Positions 1-59,602 of a stretch of DNA of 64,000 nt are shown here, piece by piece. The notes below the pieces were generated by a model. That model made no database searches, had not been told where the DNA came from, and saw nothing but the letters and a program-made list of their open reading frames with translations. Both the position numbers and the translations under genes were made by a program. The DNA comes from Lycocorax pyrrhopterus obiensis (taxonomy: Eukaryota > Chordata > Aves > Passeriformes > Paradisaeidae): positions 2,721,136 to 2,785,135 of the forward strand of contig JACSVZ010000024.1 in the NCBI GenBank assembly GCA_014706295.1, read 5' to 3'. Positions within the stretch are counted from its first letter, which is position 1, and each line of letters begins with the position of its first letter.

Positions 1-1381
1 TAACCACAGCAGTAGTAATTGAATGTACGGAACTGCTCATTCTGAGTTCATCATACAGTTGTGAGTAGCAAGAAAAGATTTATACCCTCACTGCAAAGCT
101 CAACAATGAGGACAGACACTCAGTGCAGAACTTGTACTTTGCCCTTCAGTAAAAAACAGAGTGGAGCAAAAGACAGACTGGAAGTAACAGTTAACTACGG
201 AAAAGACACTTGTGTAGATGTGAAAAGCTGTCAAGACAGCAGCCAAGGTATGAAGGACATCCAATTATCACTTGCTCCTAGACTTCTAGATGCATTCACC
301 TGCTTCAGGTGTCTGAATTATTACCTCATGTATATTCTTTTCCAAGGAGATCTTTGATACTTCCTAGCATGAAATTTGTAAATTTAAGAGCTACAGCTTG
401 CCTCCTGTCAAGGACCACGAAGTTTGTCAAAACAAACTGGGAAGGTTTTGAGGAGCTCCCAGATGGGAAAGGAGAAACACAGCAGTGCAGAGGCTAAGAC
501 ATTACATGCAGGACTAGCTTCACAACATGGGAGCAGACTGTCTACTGTAGAATGGTCTACAATGCCTTGGTAATTTTTCCTGAGTTTATTACAGCACCCA
601 GTTGACTGGTGCAGTAAGAGGAGCTGCAGCTGCCAGGTTACAAACAAGTTTGAGCCAAGGATCACTTTTCCAGGCCTCTAGCAAGAAGCCCAGTATCCTC
701 ACCTGTCTTCTTTCAGAAGTTACTCTTTGTACCATGGTTTAAGATCCATCAGGTAGGACTTTTAGTCAATACATGTGTGAGATTCAGCATTAAACTAGGA
801 TCTATCATTTCTATTTCTAGTAGCACTCGACAGTAGAGCAGAAAGAAACAAAGCTAATACGGTTTGTGAACTGCAGCTCTAGATTATTATTGCTGAGCTG
901 TTGCATGCATTCAACCAGTTAGCATCGGTTAGTCAATCCTTTAAAAACCAGCAGCAAAGTACAGCAGCCAGAGCGATTTGTTTTGGGGAAAAGGAGTATC
1001 AGCAAGAACAGAAGCTAGAGGGGAAAAGGAGTACCAGCAAGAACAGAAGCTAGAGTGCCAGCACAGCAGATAATTGTTTCAAAGAGCAAGACAGATGACT
1101 GTCTAAAGAAAAACAGTAATGAATTTGAGAAAAACAAACAGGAACTTGGCTTCCACAAAACCTCTGAAATGCAGAGGTAAAAACTCATGTGGAAAGAGCA
1201 GGTTTTAGAATAATATGTGCAAGTATGCTACAATATTACTAAAATGCCTAAAAAGGGACACACACTTTCCTTCTTCCCTCTCTCTGGAAGCCATCTCACG
1301 CTAGACCAATAGTCTGGTAACAAACATACTTGAGATATCACTTCTTTTTTAAAAGGTTCATGGAAACAGTATCAGACTTAC
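1..1381 (-). other. KDM1A: KDM1A intron 8 (partial)
   Basis: No coding exon of KDM1A could be recognised here, so exon 9 lies outside the window. The only structure seen is a 35-bp tandem duplication at 985-1054. The short open frames at 61-665 have no recognisable domain and no splice-consistent link to KDM1A. Confidence 0.75.
985..1054. repeat. 35-bp tandem duplication, two copies
   Basis: Two adjacent 35-bp copies beginning GGGGAAAAGGAGTA, at 985-1019 and 1020-1054, differ at one base (T/C). Recent local slippage duplication within KDM1A intron 8. Confidence 0.9.
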
Positions 1382-22257
<20,876 letters not shown>

Positions 22258-22740
22258 CGCCCCGGCCGCACAAAGGAACCGCCCGAGGGGCTGCGGCCCC
22301 AGCTCTCACGTCACATCCGGGCCGCCGCGCGCGCGCACCGAGGCGCTCGTGCCGGCTCTGCCGGGCAGCCCCGGAGGCAGCAGGGGGCGCTGCACCCCGG
22401 GGACGGGTCCTGAGCGCGCAGCGCCGCCTGGAGCTCGTGGATCGTCCTTGTACCCGCGCCCGACCCGCGGAGCCGCCACCGGCTACGACCCCGCCGTCCT
22501 CGCTCGCCTCCATCGGACCCTGAGCGAGCACAGGCCTCGCACATCGCTCCCGGCCATCACAAACGGACCCCGCACACACAGCTTTCCCACTGTTCCCCAG
22601 CCTGCACACCTGATCCACGTACACAGCAGCAGGACCTGCTGGCGACTGAGAGCAGTAAGGAGCCCTGTGGCCGTAGCAGTCCTGCGTGAACAAATGGAGG
22701 CCCTTGAAACGCGTTGAAAGGGAAACGTTTATGCCTATTT

Positions 22741-23150
22741 CATCACAGAATGGTTTGGATCCCCTTTAGGCCCTGGAAAGGGCTCTAAGGTCTCACTGGA
22801 GCCTTTCCTTCTCCAGGTGAACACACCCAGCTCTCCCAGCCTGTCTCCAGAGCAGAGGGGCTCCAACACTTAGAACATCTCTGTGGCCTCCTCTAGACTC
22901 ATTCCAACAGGCCTATGTTGCTCTTCTATTGGGGATGCCAGAGCTGGATGCAGCTCTGCAGATGGGGTCTCACCCTAGTGGAGCAGAGGGGTAGAATCCC
23001 CTCTCTTGTCCTGCCCGTGCTGCTGGGGATCAGCCCAGGGCCCTTGGGTCTCCGGGCTGCCAGCACACATTGCCAAGACACATCAAGCTTCATGTTCACA
23101 AAGGATTCACTTTTAGTCCTTCTGTCACCTTTCAAGGTCTGGGACTTTTC
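22741..23150 (-). mobile_element. CR1 LINE fragment between KDM1A and ZMPSTE24, internally deleted
   Basis: Minus-oriented CR1 sequence. It begins with the 3'-end block CACAGAATGGTTTGGA but then jumps straight to CCCCTTTAGGCCCTGGAAAG. The roughly 280 bp found between these blocks in the copy at 49556-49860 are therefore missing. It continues with the typical 'tctcccagcctgtctccagagcagaggggctcc' region (wording shortened here) and fades out near 23150. Confidence 0.85.
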
Positions 23151-24058
23151 CTCAGCATGTCGTCTTCTCTCAGGTTTCTACTTAGACCAGCAGAAAAAGC
23201 TGGTAAGGCAGGAAACAAGAAGTTGAAGCTCCAGCCTTTGGACAGGACGCTCCTGATCAATGCCCAGTAGTCCCACAGATGCCTGGGAGGAGCATACTGC
23301 CAGAGATGTTCTGCTCTGGGTTCCCTTGTCTTGAGTACCTGAAGAGTATTTGCTAAAGGTAACAGAAAATTATATGCACACTTGTTAATTTTCTTGCCTC
23401 TCTCCTTAAAACTGGTCATTAGCAGACCTACTTCGTCATAAAGCTGGTACTGGCTTATCACATGGCTGTATAGACACTGTAAGAGTATTTAAGTACCTGG
23501 GAAGGCAGAAGTTGCACAGGAAGATTTAGGTGTAATTTTGACCATTCTCAGGGAGACAGGAAGCAACTAGAGGCTGTAGAAGGTCTGCAAGATGTGGCTG
23601 ATGCACTCCAGATGCCCAGTAGTAATGTGGGCAGGTAAAAGGTCAGCAGCACACTCTGACAAACAATTGCAGTGCTGAGAAGCAACTGGAGCAAAATGGA
23701 ACTAACTCTGAAACCTTGTTCAGTAGTTACATATGAAATCCAGCTAGAAGAACTGCAGAGATAACTAAACAGTGATGGGGGAGAAAAGGAAGTAACAGGC
23801 AATTGCTGTAAGAACACTATCTTCGCCTGTAAGCTAAGTATTTTAAGTATTTCATGCTTCCATAGAAACTGGCATTTCCTTCATCTTCCTACTTTAATCT
23901 CCTTTTGTTTGCATTTACCCAAATTTCTGAAATAGCCAGAAAACTCATTTTTGCACACAATTTTTACCTAATGGATGAGACAAATGGTTTTCTCAAAGCA
24001 CGCTTAACATGTTTTCCATAGCTTTACACCAGCCAACATCTCATTCAAAACTTGACAA
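23151..24058. other. Intergenic stretch, KDM1A promoter side to ZMPSTE24 3' end
   Basis: No gene or repeat recognised. The frames at 23132-23817 lack any motif. Confidence 0.6.
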
Positions 24059-25641
24059 ATTTATTCTTCTGGATTGACAGATTCAGGTTAATGCTTTTAT
24101 TTTTGAGGGCCTTTTATTAAATACAGTTAACATGACAAATATAGGCTCTCCATATTTGTAAAACTGTCTCCTAAATCCGTATCTATAGTTTAGCTCCGTA
24201 TTTGCTGGGGTATAAACACAATTAGAATAAGGCGTACAAAGGGCTTTCAGCAACATCTTGTTTCACCCAAGATATCATTGTGCCCATCATCTTATAAGGC
24301 ATTTTTCCCTATGATCAGAAAAACAAATGTAAGCTAACAATAAAACATACGAGAGTATTCTGACATGCGAAACAATGACAATTTGCTTCAATGACTTCTC
24401 TCTTTGTACAGAGCTAAGCAGAACTTTTTCATTTACTGCAGATAGAAAATCTGATTTTTATATGGAGTATGTGTATTCAGGCTGGTTCAAAACATTTGTA
24501 TGCACATGCAAACTTATATTTTACTTTTAATTTTACTTCAACAAATGTAAATATAATCCTGTTTTTCATCAGAAAAGTCTGAGATAATCAATGCTGAAGC
24601 CATTTCCACATTTACCCACTTTGTTCTTCAGTAACTAATGTGGACAAACTGTTTCCTGGGCTTTTTATGTGTAAGAATTTTTATATATAAGAACAGTGAT
24701 GAAGAATAAGTATGCCAGCACTACTATTTCAGCTGGATTCATATTAATGAAAAACCCTCAATGGAATGGAGGATAAGTCCCCTCAGAATGAAAACATGAC
24801 TTGGATACACTGGCTGAGCAACTGGACACTTCCATATACACAAAAAATCTAGGCAAAGTACAACAGAAATGGAGGAACTGAGATGTGGAAAAAAGGAGAA
24901 CGAGAGAATTAGCAATTCTCTCAAACAAACTGGGTCCAGTCCTGATTCCCTGTAACATCCTTCCTGCACCCCCAGCAGCATCGTGGGCGATAGGAGCCCA
25001 CTATAATGCTACTAAATACCACCTAGTGCTCATTTTCAAGGAAGACATGGTACATTTCCTCAGCTATAATTCATCCTTCTTCCCACACTTCAGAAAAAGG
25101 AGGGTTTTATTAAGTAGCATTTTTCATTATGACAGACATGAATGCAGGAGAAAAGCCTGCAGCTGCATTCAGCTTTTTAAAGCACACTGGCAAGTACAAG
25201 TATCATTACACAGGAAATCAAGTCACCCAAAGCCTCTTCACTGTGAAGAGGGTGAGACTGGGAAGGTTCACAGAATGCTGAGAATAGAAAAAGGATCAAA
25301 AGCAATGTTCAAGGCATACACAAACTGAAGAAAAAGGTGCTTTGAAGTCTATACTTGTTTTCGTCCCTTTAAAAGTCTATACTATGATATGGAAATAAAA
25401 GTCAGTGTGTGGGTGGGGGGAGGAAGGTCTTCACCCAGCACTTTTTCTAAATTAAGTTCCACAGTTTTGTTTTTGTTAAAAATAAGTCATTTATAATTTA
25501 ATACCTGTTTCAGGATACTCAGATCTGTGGTGCTGTTAACAGTGCACTTAATTTGCATTATCCATTAAAAAAAATTAAAAAGCAGCTCTGAACTTTGCTT
25601 CTGAGATGGAAGCACTGTCTCTGAACCAGCAATCACTGCTG
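24059..25641 (-). other. ZMPSTE24: Probable ZMPSTE24 3' untranslated region
   Basis: Sequence downstream of the ZMPSTE24 stop. Minus-strand AATAAA hexamers occur at 25111-25106 and as a cluster of three at 24118-24113, 24101-24096 and 24065-24060. The cluster would give a 3' UTR of about 1.55 kb, similar to what I recall for the mammalian mRNA. The end is inferred from hexamers only; open frames at 24739-25328 look like chance. Confidence 0.45.
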
Positions 25642-53877
<28,236 letters not shown>

Positions 53878-53935
53878 GGCCGCTCCACCCGCCGCACGCT
53901 GCGGCGCCGCCTGGCGGCCGGAGGAGCCGCAGGCG

Positions 53936-54163
53936 GGGCGGGGCGGCGCTGAGGGGCGGTGCTGAGGGGCGGCCGGGCGGGGCGGCCCTGAGGGGCGGTG
54001 CTGAGGGGCGGCCGGGCGGGGCGGCCGGGCGGGGCGGCCGGGCGGGGCGGCCGGGCGGGGCGGCCGGGCGGGGCGGCCGGGCGGGGCGGCCGGGCGGGGC
54101 GGCCGGGCGGGGCGGCCGGGCGGGGCGGCCGGGCGGGGCGGCCGGGCGGGGCGGCCGGGCGGG
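53936..54163. repeat. 13-bp GC-box tandem array upstream of ZMPSTE24
   Basis: Seventeen full 13-bp units plus a partial one. Units at 53949-54013 mix three variants (CTGAGGGGCGGTG, CTGAGGGGCGGCC, GGGCGGGGCGGCC) with a 39-bp higher-order period. From 54005 the phase GGGGCGGCCGGGC repeats perfectly twelve times to 54160. Every unit contains GGGGCGG, an Sp1/KLF-type GC box, spaced 13 bp apart. The array begins 58 bp upstream of the ATG. Confidence 0.95.
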
Positions 54164-54250
54164 CTCCGTGTGGGCGCCGTGCGCCGTGGCGTAGGCTCGG
54201 GCTCAGCTCTGCCCGGCACGACTCCGCTTGGCTCAGGCTTGGCTCGGCCA

Positions 54251-57200
54251 CCCCAGTCAGGCGCCCGCAGGGCTGGGACGAGGCGTGTGCGGGGCAGCAT
54301 GGCGAGGATCTGGGCAGATGTTTAAATTACTTTTCTTCAGTATCATTTACTCAGACTGTGCATATAAGGCCTCGCTAGTACTTGTTCAAAACCTTTTACA
54401 GAAACATTAAGAGAAGTACAAAAATAAACACTGACTACTCTAGTACTTGCTGATTTATTTAAAGCCGGAACGCCCACTTCAGATTTGGTCTCTGTAATGC
54501 TCTGTGAAGACAGCACGGTGCTGCTGAAATCCAGAACTCGCCCAGCAGCACTGGGGACAAGAGTGCCATGCAGAGCACAGGGACTGTGTAATCTGACAAA
54601 GATGCAGTAAGAGGGGTGTCAACGTTTAGCCACTTATAGATATGGCATTTTAGTATCATCTAATTTCTACCAGTCTAAAGTATAACAGAACATGTCTGTG
54701 GATTTTTAAGTCATTAACTTTTAATAAAATAATGCCAACTTAATTTTCTCATTATCTCTCAGTTACCTTTTTTTAACTATTTAGAAGAATGACCTGTCAA
54801 ACATATTGAAGCCCAGCGTTTTCTGTAACCTGATATATCCCTGCAGAAGAACAGGGTAGATGAGGAAGCACTGCTCCCGGTGAGCCCTGCTACTGGCCAG
54901 CACTTTTCTCCTTTCACAGAGGAAGCTCTAAAAATTCATCCAAGAGGGCCACACCAGAAGCCTGGTGTGCACTGCACTGGATCCTGACTAATCCCTTACC
55001 TACTTCCTTCTCTATAATTGTAAATCTTAAGACATTTTCAAGAAAAGCAACAGCTCTCCTATCCCACCTCACTCCCTGCAAACTCATGTGAGCATAGGGA
55101 ATACTGCTGCGGGGAGCCGGGAGAGCTGAAGGGCTGAAGGGCACCAGCTATAAACTTTAGGGGGGAGACCAGGCTTAGTACCTGCCAGGGCCAGGACAAG
55201 GCAAGGTGGTTTCAATTCAGCCTCCTCTGCTTTCTGCCATAACCATGCTCAGATTCTCAACAAGATATTTGAGGACTTAACTGGAAATTGAATTTCTCTC
55301 AATTAATTCACTGCAGCCAAGATTGAGAATTTGCAAAACAGTGTCACAAGGCTTTACCAGCATCACAAAATTTGAAGACCTTGCACAAGCAAAGACAACC
55401 AGAAAAACAACATGCAAGAAAAACCTGTTGGCTCTGCTGAGAGCCTGCTAGAAAGACCAAAGTCAGTCCGGAAAGTCTCTCTTTGTAAAGGTATTTACAG
55501 TTTTTTACCACCCATGGGACCACGGCAAGGCAGCCCACAGCCTTGGGGAATTTAGGTATGCACAACCAATAAACACATTTTTGTCCTATAAAATCCACAC
55601 ACTTGAAGACAACAATTTTTAAAATGGAAGCAACATTCCCTATGAACTGTGTTTTCTGAGGTATCTGCTCTTCACATTAATAATCCTTTTTTTGGAAGTC
55701 AGTGCAATGGTGTTCCTTTACTGCAGAACAAAATGTTTCTCCCGTATGCTTGAAAGCAAGAAGCTGGAAACGTTACATCATTGTAAGACAAATTCTGGTA
55801 GCAATTGCGAGGGAAAATGATGGCCTACCTTATGGCATGAAAACAGAAATAGACAGTGAAAACTCTTCAAACCTTTACCCTTTTGTGGCCTCCTTCTCTA
55901 ATACCCATCCACGCCAGGCAACTAGATCAGATAAAAAAGCCCAAGAAGAAATTGGGATAAAGATGTAGATTCATGCTGTACAGTTTTGATGGTGTGACAC
56001 CTATTACCTCACTGAGACAATAGTGCATTTTGTAGATGATGGAGTTGAAAGACTGACACACGCTGTCAGTCTCTGAAATGGGCAAGATACAATTTTTGTA
56101 AAGTGCTATATTGGTACCTTTCAACTGAAGTACCAACACCCTGAGCCCACATTACTAAAAATCCTGGCAGTACACGGGGTGCCACATCACCACAGGATAA
56201 TGCCTCCAAGCTGCTTTTGTGCAGCCCGAAGTGACTCAACCATTTTCTAAATGGAACTCTTGGATTGAGGAGTGTCGCAGGACTTGTCTCCATACCTGGC
56301 AGACAGAAATGGTGTCTGTCTGTCTTGTCCTGTGGTATATCCCAGCCTATGGAAATAGCAGTAACTGAACAGCAGGAGCCTACTCAACAGGCTCCGTAAC
56401 ACCAGAGGTGCAGGGGGTACCAGTCTGCCCAACATGCACTGTGCAGTCTGCACTGTGTGTGGTTTGCAGGCACACAGTGACTCATTTGGTAAAAGCAGAA
56501 TCGCATTTGAGGAAGTGAGTTTCACATGCAACTTGTTTTGTGGGATTAAAGAATTGTCACAGAATTAATGTGTAATATGCAAAATTGTTTATACATCAAA
56601 TGGCAGGATTACATTTTTAATAGAAAAACTGAACCCTGAAGCTTAATACACAGCTAAAGCACATTAGGATTGTATAAGGGTAATTTTGCATGATTTTCCA
56701 GAGTTCTTTGGTGACAAGTTTGCAGCAGAACTTATATGAACAGCATACAGTAAATGCAAACTCAAAGTCACGGATTTATAACAAAGCAGAAAAGCTTCAG
56801 CCATGGCAAGCAGAAACCGTTTTGTTCATTATTTCTGGACAGCTTATGTGGTCCCAGAATCTGTCTAATAATTAACTCACAAACTCCATGAGGTTGTTCA
56901 CTGGGAATGATGTATGAAGTCTAAAGGAATCAATAAAAACCTCTCTAAAAGGTGTACATAGGTAAAAAGACCACACTGAACTGTTACCCCAGGTAAACAA
57001 ATTTCCACCTGTCAGCCTAGTGCCAACTGTCCAATGGAAGCGGAAAGCAAAACCTCTGTGTTTAAAAGCCTTCAGGTTTGCAAACCTACTGTAACTAGTC
57101 AAAAACTATATATAAAAAAAATCTGTAAGTTTACATTATTTGTAACATAGTACCTTAAATAGCCTATTTACCAAAATCTGCATCTACATCCTAAAGCAGC

Positions 57201-59180
57201 ACCTTGGGAATAAATTCCATTTTTAATTTTTAAATTTTCTTCTGGTCCCTGGCTGGTGTAAACAAGCAGTACTACCTTTCAAATTTCTTAAGAAAACCAA
57301 GTCATACCCAAGTCGCTCAGGACAGCTTCAGGTTCTGGCACAGAGCAGATTTCCCCCCATGTGTGCTCAGGGATGAAGTGGCTGCCATCATCCTACATGA
57401 CACAATTGTCTCGGGAACACACGATTTTGTTCCCTTCAAGGAGGACTCTGCCAGCCACAGGAGTCATCAGAAAACTGCCTCCGCCTTTTAAGCTTGCAGA
57501 TAGTTGCTTTGGTGGAATCTCTCTCTGCTGTTCTCCACGTAGAAAGTCCTTTATTGGTCTCTCACAAGTCAGGTAATGTATCACCACATTCAGTATTGGT
57601 CTTGCATATAATCATTGCCATTTTTCTCACAATACTCACCACATTTTAAATTGTAGGAAGCCATCAATGACATCAAAACTACTTTTTAAAAGATTTGGGT
57701 TATTTTTAGGACTACACAAAGCCAAAGTTTGCACACTGCCTGTGTCTCACCACTTCCCTGGTCTGGGGCATATGTAAACATATCTTCAATCTCATTTCAT
57801 CCTGCATTCTCATCTGATTTCCCTTATTCAAAGCTAAGTATTTTACATGTTTGAATTCTTTAATATTGTCATATGTGAAGCTGGTTATCTAGTGGAAATA
57901 CAGCTGCTTGACCTGAAACTGAAGGCTCCAAACCTCAAGGAATTTACTAATCAGGCTGACCACGAAGGGACAGGTTGCTTTGTGGGATACTCAAACCTCA
58001 AGAGGGTAACAGAGTCTCTCTGGCCCAACACCTGAAGCAGTCATCACATGTCTATTAATTTTGCTGTTAAACTCTTCTCCTGTTTTGAGATCTTGAAGAT
58101 TTAAGTATGTTAAAACATGACTCGAACTTGACATTAAAAGGTACCTCGTTATTTTAGAGAGAAATTACTTTGGAACACACTGAAGGGTGTCTGACCCTGT
58201 TGCAGTATTTAATCTTTTGACACAACTTACTTCAATTTTTAGAACTTTGTGAGAAGATTGATGCACTATATTTCTTTCATTATAAGAAGCTTATAGTTTA
58301 GAGAGAGGAAATTACATGAAAGACTAGGCAGTAAACTACACTTCTCTTGCTTGGTGTATGATTTTTAACCTAACTTTTAAGGATGCCCAAATAACTTTCT
58401 TTTTCTAAATGTAGTACAGAGATGCCATTTCTGCCTAGTTTTGGTCATACCACAGTTCACTAGACAGTTGATAGCTGCCATCATTCCTGCACCCAGCCAA
58501 TACTCATGCTCTGTTTTAAACATTTCCCACAGCTTTTTCCATTTCCTTTCCACTGCTGCTTTTCAGATCACAGTTTAAAAACCCAGAAGCCCCAACAATA
58601 CCCAAGCCCTCAATCAGTAAGAAGCTGTGATTGCTGCTTGCTCATTAGAATCCCCATGGAGATGGGGAAATACCCCCTATAGGGACAGCGATTCTGGGCC
58701 TCATGATGTAGCCGTGTGTGGCAAGAAATGCGACACAGAACAAGAAACAGAGCTTAAAATATTAGCTGACTCTTCTCCTGAATCTTCCAGCTAGGTTTCA
58801 TTCATTGTCAAAAACGCTAACCGGGGAACCCTAAATGTATACTGGTACTTTCATGTGGCACAACCTGCTTGGAAGCCTGGCAAGACTCGTCACACACTCA
58901 GGTGGTGCCAGACAGTCTCAGAAAGCACCCTCTGCCTTTAAAGGAACAAGGACTTTCTCATGCATAAGTGCTTTCTGCCTGTACTAATTATAGTTCTTTC
59001 CAGTCTGAAAAAAGCACAGAGAATGTTGTAAAATAAAATGTAATACTTTACTTTTCGGTATCTATTTCATCAGTCTGATAAATTATCTACAAATGCATAA
59101 AATTTAAGCAACATTGTCCAATGCACTCAGAATGGTCCCAAACTCAATTACAAGTAAAGCACATTAAAGATTTACTGTAC
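54251..59180. other. Intergenic region between RLF and ZMPSTE24
   Basis: About 4.9 kb of mostly AT-rich DNA. In human the small gene TMCO2 lies in this interval, but I cannot recognise an orthologue here. The most coding-looking frame (57393-57587, minus) has no known motif. No transposon recognised by eye. Confidence 0.6.
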
Positions 59181-59602
59181 AGTAAACAAATGGGTGAAAA
59201 ACTGTAATTTATTGAAACTCATAACTCAAAAAATATAAGATGCTGTAGTGTACAATATGTTACACAAAGCACCCTGGGGTGCACATTCAAGTCAAGTAAT
59301 AACTCCATTGCCCCCCAAACCCTGGTACCCCAGTACTCGTTCCATATACAATCATGCACATTTACTCTTCAAGAGGAAGCCCCCAGTATTCTGATGTGTT
59401 AAATAGCACCAAAATCAGCATTGTTCATTGAAGAAAATGGGGAGCTAAATTAACTTGGCCATTACTTTTGACAGATATTATACATTCATGGAATAAACAG
59501 TCAAAACTAACCTAAAAAGTGTGTACTGTAACAATTACTGTTCTAATTTGAAGTTCTCCCCATACAGCAGTAGTGGAGGCTACCTGCTCTAAGCAAAGCT
59601 AC
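59181..59602 (-). other. RLF: Probable RLF 3' untranslated region
   Basis: About 420 bp downstream of the RLF stop, closing at a minus-strand AATAAA at 59213-59208. The cleavage site would be about 15-25 bases further. The choice of this hexamer is inference; a longer 3' UTR is possible. Confidence 0.5.

Noticed and set aside
57393..57587. 64-residue minus-strand frame as a candidate exon
   Set aside because: No known motif and no convincing paired splice sites. Kept only as a weak candidate in the missing-TMCO2 note.
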